Source of the DNA: Gonocerus acuteangulatus
Lineage: Eukaryota > Arthropoda > Insecta > Hemiptera > Coreidae
Direction: 5' to 3'
Assembly (NCBI GenBank): GCA_946811695.1
Contig: OX328126.1
Location: forward strand, 9,078,361 to 9,142,360
DNA: 64,000 bases
Shown here: piece after piece, positions 21,258-32,849 of the stretch
Numbering within the stretch: position 1 is the stretch's first letter
Layout: every line of letters starts with the position of its first letter
Notes under the pieces: generated by a model
Databases searched by the model: none
The model's input: the letters and a program-made list of their open reading frames with translations, nothing else
What the model was told of the DNA's origin: nothing
Made by a program: the position numbers and the translations under genes

Positions 21258-21316
<59 letters not shown>
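21258..21316. repeat. (TA)n microsatellite
   Basis: TA run directly after the SINE; it may be its expanded tail. Confidence 0.9.
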
Positions 21317-21323
<7 letters not shown>

Positions 21324-21620
21324 CATTCTCTTTGCAAAGAGCTTATAGATCAAATAATTTTAAATTTCTATTTATGGCATTTTTTTCTTTGAGCGCTTCT
21401 AGCAACTATGGGCTCCTGAAGAATAGATAAGAGAATTATCTTTTATTTTAATTTTAACAAACTACGTCATATAATAAATAATTACTTCATAAAACAACGA
21501 AAGTCACAATCAGGAGCCACTGGCACTGGTAAAAAAATTTGTACGTACGGATATTTTATTTATAACATTTGTTTAAATTTAATAAAGGTCTAAATACCTA
21601 CATTCTAAATCTAACCAAAA

Positions 21621-22410
21621 AGTCCTTCACGCAGGAGCTGTATAACTAAGCTCTTTCCTCAGAATTTCTGTAGTGTAGACTACATTACTGAATAATTTGC
21701 TGTAAATAACCTATATAAATAAAATAAACACGTGAATAGTTCTGCTTATTTACATTTCTTATGAGAACTGTTCAATTATTAATTTTGTAAATAATTTGCT
21801 TCCAGAGTTATGTTAATATATGATACTGTACTACTTAATAAATACACTATAACTTCATATTCCGTCATTTTCACTTCTTTCTCATGAGTTACCCACGACG
21901 TATACCGCGTTTCGTTACAATACAGCAGAAATTACGACCGTTATGAGTATATTAGTACTTTAGGTCCGGAGTAAACCCACTCTCCAAATAACCCGATTTA
22001 GTTTATTTTTACAACCCATTTTCTGTGTTGATTACCACCACGAATACCGAGTTTTGTTGAAATGTAACAAAAATTACGGCTGGTAGTGGCAAATTGGTAA
22101 TGTGGGTCCGGAGTAAACCCCCCCCCCCTCCTAATGAACCGATTTAGTTTATTTTTATAACGTATTTCTCTCTTTAGATCAACATAACGAATACCGAGTT
22201 TCGTTGAAATATAACAAAAACTACGGCTGGCATGGTCAAATTAGTGTTTTGGGTCCGGGGTAAACCCCCCCTCCAGGTGGACCGATTTTGGTGGTTAACG
22301 AACTCGTTCAATCGTTTGCTAATTGAACGCTATATACCAAGTTTCGTGAAGAAAAAATAAAAACTCTGGCCGCTATCGTATTAACAGACACATATATATC
22401 TATATATACA

Positions 22411-22463
<53 letters not shown>

Positions 22464-22580
22464 AACGGGGGTAATTTTCGGTGTCTACTAGGTAGGATAG
22501 ATAAAGATTTGAAGAAATTTTCAAAAATTCCGTCATGAGTGCAACCTCAATAGCTACTTTCCTTCGGAGGAAAGTGCTAA
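21621..22580 (+). mobile_element. HINE/Helentron-like element, family A, copy 2
   Basis: The 5' end is AGTCCTTCACGCAGGAGCTG, and ~25 bases in lies TAAGCTCTTTCCTCAGAA. The middle has three degenerate ~165-base modules (GGTCCGGAGTAAACCC, C-run, AACCGATTTAGTTTATTTTT, GAGTTTCGTTGAAATATAAC). A (TA)n tract at ~22414-22457 follows. The 3' end has a hairpin ACTTTCCT-TCGG-AGGAAAGT, then GCTAA. The 5' subterminal motif matches the 3' tip inverted. That layout (subterminal inverted repeat, internal microsatellite, terminal hairpin) is that of Helentron-derived HINE/DINE-1 elements. No protein is encoded. Confidence 0.7.
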
Positions 22581-22833
22581 AAGGAGTAATAAATTCTAAA
22601 AACACATCAATGCAACGAAACAGATCAACAATTTCTCAGCAACATAGAGCGTCACAATAAGTCGACACGAATTACACAATACCTCGTCTGGACTAAAGCA
22701 CCGGTCTTGAGGTAATAGTTCTTGGCTGTGATTGGTTCAATTCACGATAAGTGATTACACGCAGTGACTGGACTTCGTGACTAGAACTCCTTAGTGGTAG
22801 GTAATCTACTGACTCCTAGAAGCGATATCACTG

Positions 22834-22868
<35 letters not shown>

Positions 22869-23147
22869 GGAACAGAAACGTCTGGGTTTGTTTACTACAT
22901 AGATTGCTTATGAGGACTGTTATGAAAACGGTTTGATAGCCATGAAATTGTATGCAGTATAGGCAGCTTGTAAACTCTGTAGTTAGATACAATTTTCATA
23001 ATGTGATTACAAGATCGCCTTGACGACATCCGACAACAAACGCGTCCAAGAATTCTGAGCGGATGGGAAGAAAGTTGTTTGAGAGGTAAGGAAAATTAAA
23101 TAAATGACCGATGCAAAAATAAAGAAGCATAATGAGAAATCCAGAAA
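22581..23147. other. unassigned
   Basis: It contains a ~27-base T-run near 22839-22865. No open frame of note and no repeat shared with the rest of the window. Confidence 0.5.
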
Positions 23148-23149
23148 TA

Positions 23150-24308
23150 CAGTTGAATCTCACTTATACGACACTCACTTATACGAAACATTCAGTTATA
23201 CGAAGAATTTTTTGTTCTCGGATGAAACTCCATTTAATCCTGTGCAATGAATTATTTACTTATGTGATATTCAGTTATACGCAATATTCACCTATACGAA
23301 CGCTAATTTGTTTCCCTGGTGTAAATACTATTCAGTTATACGAAGAGACAACAGCTTTTCCACGAAATGTTTACAGACTTACCAGTGACTTACCCCCACC
23401 AGTCTCTCTCTCAGTTCTTCCTTGTGATTCTAGTAGTCCAGCCGTGTTCTATCTACTCTATCTTGTGTGATTTCCTTCGTTTCCGCACTAATAACACGTT
23501 TTTCACTTCACTATACAGTAGTCGTTCTAGTAGCCGTGTTCTATCTACTCTATCTTGTGTGATTTCCTTCGTATCCGCACTAATAACACGTTTTTCACTT
23601 CTCTATACAGTAGTCGTTCTAGTAGCCGTGTTCTATCCACTCTATCTTGTGTGATTCCCTTCGTTTCCGCACTAATAACACGTTTTTCACTTCTCTATAC
23701 AGTAGTCGTTCTAGTAGCCGGGTTCTATCCACTCTATCTTGTGTGATTCCCTTCGTTTCCGCACTAATAACACGTTTTTCAGTTCTCTATACAGTATTCG
23801 TTCTAAAAGCCGTGTTCTATCCACTCTATCTTGTGTGATTTCCTTCGTTTCCGCACAAATAACCCGTTTTTCAGTTCTCTATATAGTAGTCGCTCTTGTA
23901 GCCGTGTTCTATTGTACTTTAAGCTTTTAAAATTAGTAAAAAACATGAACAAAACTTTAACCTGAAGGGAAAATAAAAATCCTGAAATAAGTTTATGAAA
24001 ACCCCAACTAAACCAAAATAGACATAGATAAACGGTTGAAATTACCTTTGTCAGCCCTTCCGACTATTATCGGTAAGAGGAAAGGAGCCGAAGTTTTTTG
24101 ATATGAAACATGAAAATACAAAAAATGTACAACGTTATCTAACAAAAAAAAAAATATGTACCTACAAACAATAAAAATATGACTTTTTTATGAAGAATTT
24201 ATTTTATTTTAAAATAGCCACGAAACGTAATATTATTGTTATACGAAATATTCACTTATACGAAACATTTTCCCTTCCCCTAAGATCCCTATAAATGAGA
24301 CTCCACTG
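23150..24308. mobile_element. pogo/Tigger-like non-autonomous element
   Basis: The left end CAGTTGAATCTCACTTATAC and the right end (inverted) CAGTGGAGTCTCATTTATAG match the CAGTTGAA/CAGTGGAA-type terminus of pogo/Tigger elements. TA lies on both sides (23148-23149, 24309-24310). Several TTATACGAA-type motifs are repeated near both ends (23160-23345 and 24238-24265), perhaps transposase sites. No intact transposase is seen; the 92-base array fills much of the interior. Confidence 0.75.
23434..23913. repeat. 92-base minisatellite inside the pogo-like element, about 5 copies
   Basis: The unit includes TCTTGTGTGATTTCCTTCG, TTTCCGCACTAATAACACG, TTTTTCACTTCTCTATACAG and TAGTCGTTCTAGTAGCCGTG. The period of 92 is not a multiple of three. 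On the minus strand one frame reads VRKRRKSHKIE, which could be left over from a pogo-type transposase N-terminus, but that is speculative. Confidence 0.9.
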
Positions 24309-24344
24309 TAGTTGGGATTCAGCTAAGAGAAAACGTCAGATTTT

Positions 24345-24410
24345 CAAATATATATATATATATATATACGTTTCGGCTCGCTCTTTGGCATCCTTCTTCG
24401 GCTAAAAAAT
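24345..24410 (-). mobile_element. Penelope-like family C, small degenerate piece
   Basis: The minus strand reads TTTTTTAGCCGAAGAAGG, ATGCCAAAGAGCGAGCC, GAAACG. This is the hairpin and GAAAC part of the motif seen at 51901-51940, with altered stems. A short (TA)n tract lies to its left. Confidence 0.5.
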
Positions 24411-25447
24411 AAATAAACACAATTACAAACGAGAATAGTCAAACAGTAAGCAACAACTGACCTCATGACAATAGCTTAAAAAAATTATAAGCATAAAAAT
24501 GAAATTTTTTAAGTGCATTTTAAGTAAACAAAGGAACCAATTGATCATCAGTTTTATATAAAACTTAGTTGAGAGTAAATAAAAAAAAAACTAACCAAGG
24601 CCTAAAATAAAGAAAATAACCAATATACACATAAGCATATGAATAGCAGTTTTGGTTTTAAAACTAATTTTCTATTTTTAATAACTAATAATGCTTTTCA
24701 GTTATCGTTCGTTTATTGTCAGTTTTATGTTTTTCAGCATTTTCCTTTGCATGAACATACACTCCAATGCACAAACTATACACATTTACATAAATGCAGA
24801 GCAGCCACAAAATTGTAAGCGAGATTCAATAACGTTTATAACTAAAAAAATCAACAATAAATTAGGTAAATTAAAAAAAAAATGCATTTTTAATAATTAT
24901 ATATATATATATATATATAATAACAAAGATAGAATAATGAAAAATAACACTATATAAGAAATATTATGTAATGGTTTGAGTTAAATGTAAATATTCATTA
25001 AAACAAAGTACTTGACAAAAGGTTAATTAATTAAAGTATAATGAAATATAAAAACGGTTAACTATTCATAATACTAACAGTGATAATAGTGAAATATCTG
25101 TAGGTATTAAATATTCATAGAAATAGCAACAAGGAAATGGATACCGATCCATAAAGGACTGTAGGGTAATGAAAAGAAGGAACCGAAGCAGGCTATTCAG
25201 AGCGAGGAGCTCTTCCTAGCCTCCCTCAACATCCCATTCATACAGGACTCCCGGGGCCTTTATATATATCCTTCATTCCACCCTTATACACACTACAAGC
25301 GCATTGTGGGTAACCAACCCCCCTTACCTAGTATCAATATATTAAAGCCTGGGGAACTCCTCACTTCATTCCCAGCTGATATATTCTCTCTGAAATAGAC
25401 TCTTCCTCATTCTGATTCCATCCACGTAATATATATACATATATATA

Positions 25448-25487
<40 letters not shown>

Positions 25488-25756
25488 TCCTTATTTTTGT
25501 GTATATTCAGTAAATCTTAGAATAGGTTTATAACTAATTTTTGTACCCCTATTATTAATTTTTATTCCACCCTGTTTTAAGGGTGAACTTTTTGAAATTA
25601 TAAAATGTTGGTTTATTCATCATATGATATTTTCATATTTCAAAGAGAAATATGGCTCCAGATTCTTACCTGTTCCTGAAGTTAATTCCAACATTCGGTG
25701 CAAATGGTCAACAATTTAATTGAACATTCAAAATCACAGGCCAAGATTATCACATA
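24411..25756. other. unassigned AT-rich stretch with microsatellites
   Basis: TA tracts lie at 24897-24920 and 25432-25482. An 88-codon frame at 24691-24957 begins with a hydrophobic run but ends in low-complexity sequence. 25190-25420 is less AT-rich, but no gene, splice pattern or repeat is recognised. Confidence 0.5.
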
Positions 25757-26872
<1,116 letters not shown>

Positions 26873-27169
26873 AAGTGGGTTCATCGCAGCCAATGCCAAA
26901 CGAACCACATCAATGGAATGGTGATTCATAAACCTCATTGAAGAAGTATGCAATTGAAATTCAATGCTTTAATTTTAATTTTGACGAATGAATTATTGGC
27001 AACAAAATGCTAGGAGGAGATATTTAGACACAGGATTCGACATTGAATGTTTCATAGATGATAGTGCTATACACTTTAACTAGAAACTGTGAGAGAACTA
27101 AATGCGAACCAGAGAAACAAGGCGAACCGGCGCGTTACCTAAATCTTTCTGAATCAGAAAACAAAATAA
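26873..27169. other. unassigned
   Basis: Nothing recognised. Confidence 0.5.
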
Positions 27170-27872
27170 GGTAAAAATGCAGTTTCCCGCCCTCCAAACC
27201 GATTTCTTTCAAATTTTGCAGAATAACGTATTTTGATGCACTAAACACGAATACGATAAAAAAAAACGTCGGATTTAACTAGGAAAGAAGTTATTAAGCA
27301 CTTAAGTTCACTGTTATGCAGGTTATGAGAGCTAATGTAAACAACTAAATTTGTGACGACTTTAAGGCATACATGCTATGCGTTTCCGCTCGCTACGCTC
27401 GCTCAAGAAGATAACAAAACCCCAGTCAATCCAACTCGCTAAAATTAAAAGAATATAATATTAAGCACTAAAGTTAGGAAGGTTATAAGACTAGGCGTCA
27501 TCAGCGTATTTGTAAACACGCGCATGCGCAGATATGTAACATTGGGAAATAGAGAACTCTCATTTGAAATGTTCAGAAACCATTTATTCGAAAATATTGT
27601 TAATTTTAAGGGCATCGTTACCAGTCGCTTAAGGGCATACGTGCTATGCGTTTCCGCTCGCTCAAGAAGATAACAAAACCCCAGTCAATCCAACTCGCTA
27701 TAATTAATAGCTCTCATAACCTGCATAACAGTGAACTTTAGTGCTTAATAACTTCTTTCCTAGTTAAATCCGACGTTTTTTTTTATCGTATTTGTGTTTA
27801 GTGCATCAAAATACGTTATTGTACAAAGTTTGAAAGAAATCGGTTTGGAGGGCGGGAAACTGCATTTTTACC
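27170..27872. mobile_element. DNA element with ~165-base terminal inverted repeats, family D, copy 1
   Basis: The ends GGTAAAAATGCAGTTTCCCG and CGGGAAACTGCATTTTTACC are inverted. Homology continues through TACGTATTTTGATGCACTAA and AGGAAAGAAGTTATTAAGCA to about 27335. Inside are two copies of GCTATGCGTTTCCGCTCGCT, each followed by AAGAAGATAACAAAACCCC (near 27378 and 27643). The second copy of the family at 41307-42057 shares these internal blocks but has different terminal 40 bases. No coding sequence; no target duplication found here. Confidence 0.75.
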
Positions 27873-27959
27873 TACTTCTAGTGTTGAATCTGACTTTTTA
27901 TTGTGTTTTATTCAGAGTATCATAACCCTTTATTGTGCACTGTCATTGATATCTCCGTT

Positions 27960-28320
27960 AATGACACTGTGGGGTAAATTTTACCCCAATCTTTGAAAAA
28001 TTTTAAAATCAATAAATTGTTTCAAATCAATAAATTGTTAAAATCAATAAATTGTTAAAATCAATAAATAAATTGTTAAAATCAATAAATTATCAAAGTG
28101 ATAAATCTGCAAACAGTGATAAATCTGCAAAATATTTATTAGAAGTTTACAAAACAGCTAGAAAATCCTAAAACTTAATATTGTTCATACACTAAATAAT
28201 TATCCTGGAAAAAATATTAATAAACTCAAAATATTTTTTACGAACAATATAATAGAACATGAAGATTAGATAGTTAGCCGTCGAGGTGATAAGTAAAGAA
28301 TTGGGTAATTTACCCAAAAT
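27960..28320. other. AT-rich block with two GGGTAA..TTACCC palindromes
   Basis: GGGGTAAA-T-TTTACCCC near 27971-27987 and GGGTAA-T-TTACCC near 28304-28316 bracket short tandem units (AAATCAATAAATTGTT, ~16 bases, 28005-28095). AGATAGTTAGCCGTCGAGG, GATAAGTAAAG near 28270-28300 is the terminal motif of the Penelope-like family C. Origin unclear. Confidence 0.4.
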
Positions 28321-28409
28321 AATAATGAAAAGTAATTTTTTCAGATTCGCCCTTTCTCTTCCAATGTACATTTCTGATTTCTCCAGGTAGTTTTTTTCCT
28401 GAAATTTTA

Positions 28410-28690
28410 TGATCTATTTTTTCTTGTACCGCCTCTCCATGAACATGTCGACCAATGATTTGGTATCCGTTATTTTTGAAATGTTATTTCCAAGACTATC
28501 AGAAGATTTAGGGGTGTTTATTAGCCGATCAATTATAAAGGTTATTCCTCTTACTTTGTATTGGTGGTGAGAATGTCCGCAGCTCTTGGTCTTCACCTCA
28601 AGGTCAAGGAATCTCAGGATTCCCGCATTTTCTACTCCAAGAATAAAGCTTATAGAATTGTGGTAGTAATGGATGTAGAGATGAAACGCA
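28410..28690 (-). pseudogene. possible Penelope-like reverse transcriptase fragment
   Basis: The minus strand reads SISFILGVENAGILRFLDLE, VKTKSCGHSHHQYKVRG, then TFIIDRLINTPKSSD. The pattern I.FT.E.E...LPFLD followed by a variable block resembles the Penelope-type reverse transcriptase region just after the catalytic core. Key residues are altered (LRFLD for LPFLD), and neither the catalytic motif nor the nuclease is present. It lies next to family C terminal sequence, which fits a Penelope origin. Moderate to low certainty. Confidence 0.45.
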
Positions 28691-28832
28691 TTTTACCCTA
28701 GAACACCAACCTTCCTCGGCCTACTCCATTCTACCAACTTTTCGTCATTCAGAGGAACTTACTTTAAAAAAATAAATATATAAGAAAAAAACTACACTTA
28801 TGAGATATTCTTTAATATAAGATTCTCTTTCA

Positions 28833-29568
28833 TCTACTAAATATTTGTCAAATACCACTCACTCACTCACTCACTGACCTAGATGATAGTCAAGTGGTTG
28901 GGCTGGGCGATGGCCCAGCCCAACCACTTGACAGAAAACTTTTAAATATTGCATGGAGCAGGCAAGCCAAGGCAGCATTCGTTGCTAGGAGATAACAGGT
29001 CAGCTGTTACCGTACTGTATCTATTTCTAATATTATTTTTATTTGAGCTTCATTTCTACTATGATGGCAGACCTTGAATTACTAGAACTGTGATTTTTAC
29101 CCTCATAGAGTTTAGGCTATACCTGGTGATGGTCTATACGAGGTAATAATATCCCGAACCCTTGCACAGCCTCCTCACCCATCAGCATCCCCAGTCAGAA
29201 CACTTCTTGGTAATCCTCGCAAATATAATGGGTGTTTCCAAATGACATCTTGGAAACATAAATTTTAACGTCTATTTATTACTGACAAAGAATTTTAGCC
29301 TCTACTGGTATAACTCGTGTTCCTGCTAACCCGGGGGGAGATAACGGGTCATCTCTAGGGTATCTATTTGTTGACACTGGTCCGGAGCGCCCCAATGTCA
29401 AGATACATTATACTTTGATTTCTTATCAATTGATGAATAACTTATAGTGTGACGGAAACCGTGCTATAATAAACTGCACAATATAGTAGCATTAATTTTG
29501 ATGATACATTATTCGACGCAATAAAATAACTACTTATCTGCCGTGTCGAAGCACGGTTATTCAGCTAG
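28833..29568 (+). mobile_element. complete non-autonomous Helitron, family B
   Basis: It starts A|TCTACTAAATATTTGTC at 28833. It ends with a CCGTG-tcgaag-CACGG hairpin (29541-29556), eight bases, CTAG at 29565-29568, then T. All canonical Helitron features (TC start, hairpin, CTRR end, A-T host site, no target duplication) are present in 736 bases. It includes (CACT)n near the start, a 20-base perfect hairpin at 28889-28932, and an ORF-like block from ATGGCAGACCTTGAATTA. It has no Rep/helicase. Relatives: 2965-3414, 29745-29957, 35597-36290. Confidence 0.85.
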
Positions 29569-29744
29569 TAATAATATATAAATAAGCACGAATAAGTACA
29601 AAAAATACTAAATGATTCCAACAATCGTTTGGACTTATGGTTGATTTTTGGATTTCTTCCCCAATTGCGTGGACACTCCCTATATAACGTAAGCACTCGC
29701 TTAGTAAGGCTTTTTTGATCTTCAATTTTTTAAGTATTTTTAGA

Positions 29745-29957
29745 GGGGGTTAAATTGTTAGTTGGTTAGAGCAGACAAGCCTAGGCAGCATTCGTTGCTA
29801 GGACGATAACAGGTCAGCTGTTACCGTACTGTATCTATTTCATAATATTATTTTTATTTGCGGTTCATTTTAACTATGATGGCAGACCTTGAATTACTAG
29901 AAATAAACTGTGATTTTGTCCCTCATAGAGTTTACATTATACATGGTGATGGTAACT
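29745..29957 (+). mobile_element. Helitron family B fragment
   Basis: It matches the segment of the Helitron from TTAGTTGGTTAGAGCAG through ATGGCAGACCTTGAATTA to GGTGATGG. It stops just before the 140-base array. Confidence 0.7.
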
Positions 29958-29974
29958 GATTTTGCACCTAACCT

Positions 29975-31085
29975 CGTCAAGTATTGACTACAGGTAGCAT
30001 AGCTGGGCTGCTGTGGCGAATAGAAGACGGGGAGGGGAGGGGCGACTGTAAATCACAGAAGTGTTCGTCATTTTGACGAATGTTGGCGTTCTAGGGCTAA
30101 TTCTCTCGACGACTCGTCATGTATTGACTACAGGTAGCATAGCTGGGCTGCTGTGGCGAATAGAAGACGGGGAGGGGAGGGGCGACTGTAAATCACAGAA
30201 GTGTTCGTCATTTTGACGAATGTTGGCGTTCTAGGGCTAATTCTCTCGACGACTCGTCATGTATTGACTACAGGTAGCATAGCTGGGCTGCTGTGGCGAA
30301 TAGAAGACGGGGAGGGGAGGGGCGACTGTAAATCACAGAAGTGTTCGTCATTTTGACGAATGTTGGCGTTCTAGGGCTAATTCTCTCGACGACTCGTCAT
30401 GTATTGACTACAGGTAGCATAGCTGGGCTGCTGTGGCGAATAGAAGACGGGGAGGGGAGGGGCGACTGTAAATCACAGAAGTGTTCGTCATTTTGACGAA
30501 TGTTGGCGTTCTAGGACTAATTCTCTCGACGAGTCGTCATGTATTGACTACAGGTAGCATAGCTGGGCTGCTGTGGCGAATAGAAGACGGGGAGGGGAGG
30601 GGCGACTGAAAATCACAGAAGTCTTCGTCATTTTGACGAATGTTGGCGTTCTAGGGCTAATTCTCTCGACGACTCGTCATGTATTGACTACAGGTAGCAT
30701 AGCTGGGCTGCTGTGGCGAATAGAAGACGGGGAGGGGAGGGGCGACTGTAAATCACAGAAGTGTTCGTCATTTTGACGAATGTTGGCGTTCTAGGACTAA
30801 TTCTCTCGACGAGTCGTCATGTATTGACTACAGGTAGCATAGCTGGGCTGCTGTGGCGAATAGAAGACGGGGAGGGGAGGGGCGACTGAAAATCACAGAA
30901 GTCTTCGTCATTTTGACGAATGTTGGCGTTCTAGGGCTAATTCTCTCGACGACTCGTCATGTATTGACTACAGGTAGCATAGCTGGGCTGCTGTGGCGAA
31001 TGGAAGACGGGGAGGGGAGGGGCGACTGAAAATCACAGAAGTGTTCGTCATTTTGAGGAATATTGGCATTCTACGGCTAATTCTT
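29975..31085. repeat. 140-base minisatellite, about 8 copies
   Basis: AGCTGGGCTGCTGTGGCG begins at 30001 and recurs every 140 bases to 30981. Each unit has GGGGAGGGGAGGGG, a hairpin TTCGTCA-TTT-TGACGAA, and CTCGACGACTCGTCATG. Two variant classes (GACGACTCGT/GTGTTCG and GACGAGTCGT/GTCTTCG) appear in an ordered pattern, so amplification involved multi-unit blocks. The last unit is the most diverged. Confidence 0.95.
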
Positions 31086-31223
31086 GTTGATTTCCCGAAA
31101 TAATGATAAATATGTCATCTAAATATCTTCTATAAAAAATCGTTGTATTTATATTATTTCACTGCAGGTATTTATTTATTTTTTTATACATTAGTGAGAC
31201 CGCGACAAGGGCAATTCATCACT

Positions 31224-31400
31224 TAACCCTTTCGTTGCTCTGAACGAGTTAACTCGTGTACGAAAAGCAGTGCCCCAGACGCTCCACACAAGTTAACTCG
31301 TGTTCCACTGTCCGTGCCCCTCACGCTCCACACGAGTTAACTCGTGGCCGGTATTAGCCCCGTCTGTCGCTTCTCCGGCCTAGTTATATTAACTCGCATA
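31224..31400. repeat. cluster of CACGAGTTAACTCGTG palindromes beside a piggyBac-like terminus
   Basis: TTAACCCTTTCGTTGCT near 31224 has the form TTAA plus CCCTTT, as at piggyBac-like ends. Three copies of the 16-base palindrome or close variants follow (near 31247, 31288, 31331), separated by GTGCCCC..CGCTCCACAC repeats of ~45 bases. No right-hand end was found. Confidence 0.55.
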
Positions 31401-31932
31401 AAATCACTGGGACCTAGCGATATTAAGGATGGTTCGTAGGTTCATTAAATCTACGGAATATTATAATTTTTAATTAACTAATGTGTTTATACAATAACCA
31501 TATTATGTAAGATATTATAATATCTTATCTCTGAGACATCTAAAGAAGCCATAATGAAATGATGCATTCAATATAATGTTCTGAGCATTTCTAGGATCTG
31601 TAATGACTAATAATTTTTCTCTAAAGTAACAGAGACTTTATATCTCAATTATCCTATAATTGCTAGTGATTTTATTATTTACGAATAGAGCTTCATCCGG
31701 TTCTTCACAAACTTTCGATTTCATCAAATCTTCGTATAATAATTGAAATTTTACATTGTGCAAGTCTATTAGTATGTATAAAAAAATGTAAAGTCCTACA
31801 ATCATCATTGTTATGTGTAATTGTTGAAGCTGGCACACCACGCAGCATATTGGTCAACAAGACAATAAAGATTGAGGACCACTGGTTTACACACGTGATT
31901 AACAAAACTTATACTGATATAATAACACAGGT
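31401..31932. other. unassigned; ends in the left target duplication of the SINE
   Basis: Two overlapping 66-67 codon minus-strand frames at 31638-31905 show no motif. AATAACACAGGT at 31921-31932 is the left copy of the SINE target duplication. Confidence 0.5.
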
Positions 31933-32124
31933 GGGGTCTCCCGAGGTCTAGTGGTTAGCGCGCTAGATTAATAAGCGGGAGATGGTGGGTTCGATCCCCA
32001 CCGGCGCCAGAAATTTTCTCATCTTAGGGCTCGCTGAGAAAATTCCTGGCTGCACCCTGGACGTCGGCGCTAATGGCCAAGATTTATGTCGATACGCCGT
32101 AAAAAAAAAAAATAAAAAAAAAAA
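31933..32124 (+). mobile_element. tRNA-derived SINE with perfect 12-base target duplication
   Basis: The head has an A box (GGTCTAGTGGTTAGCG near 31946) and B box GGTTCGATCCC (31988-31998). The anticodon region (AGATTAATAAGCGGG) is not that of a working tRNA. The body ends GATTTATGTCGATACGCCGT followed by an A-rich tail with one T. AATAACACAGGT occurs on both sides (31921-31932, 32125-32136), so the insertion is probably fairly recent. The tail shares GATACGCCGT with the 5S-derived SINE at 38404-38549. Confidence 0.9.
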
Positions 32125-32130
32125 AATAAC

Positions 32131-32842
32131 ACAGGTCCACAAAAAAAAAGTGGTTTGTGCTGGGCACCGGACACATTTTTTCTGACGTATTTTTTACCGC
32201 TGAACACGAATCTGAAGTCATAATTGGGGGTTAATCAGCAAAAAACGGAGAAAAGTGAAAAAAAAAATCGATAAAAATTGTTATCGATTTTTTTTTTCAA
32301 TTTTATCCTTTTTCTGCTGATTAACCCCCAATTGTGACTTCAGATTCGTGTTCAGCGGTAAAAAAATACGACGGCAAAAATGTGTCCGATACCCAGCACA
32401 ACCACTTTTTTTTTTGTGGACCTGTGTTTTTATCGATTTTTTTTCACTTTTCGCCGTTTTTTGCTGATTAACCCCCAATTATGACTTCAGATTCGTGTTC
32501 AGCGGTAAAAAATAAGTCAGAAAAAATGTGTCCGACACCCCGCACAAACCACTTTTTTTTTTGTGGTGCGGTGGTTTTATCGATTTTTTCATTAAGCTCC
32601 GTTCCTTGCTGATTAACCCCCAATTATGACTTCAGATTCGTGTTCAGCGGTAAAAAATACGTCAGAAAAAATGTGTCCGATACCCCGCACAAACCACTTT
32701 TTTTTGTGGTGCGGTGGTTTTATCGATTTTTTCATTAAGCTCCGTTCTTTGCTGATTAACCCCCAATTATGACTTCAGATTCGTGTTCAGCGGTAAAAAA
32801 TACGTCAGAAAAAATGTTTTTTTTTGTGGACCTGTGTAATTG
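32131..32842. mobile_element. element made of one inverted and several direct ~160-base units, with ACACAGGTCCACAAAAAA ends
   Basis: The ends ACACAGGTCCACAAAAAAAA and TTTTTTTTTGTGGACCTGTG are inverted repeats. Units contain CCGCTGAACACGAATCTGAA or its inverse, TGATTAACCCCCAATTATGA and ATCGATTTTTT. The first unit (to about 32270) is inverted relative to the next four, meeting at ATCGATAAAAATTGTTATCG. The two rightmost internal units are nearly identical. The SINE inserted at the left tip. Confidence 0.7.
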
Positions 32843-32849
32843 CTGGACT

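Noticed and set aside
24691..24957. 88-codon frame with a signal-peptide-like start (MLFSYRSFIVSFMFFSIF)
   Set aside because: It runs into K/N-rich and I/Y low-complexity sequence over a TA tract, with no cysteine pattern, homology or transcript context.
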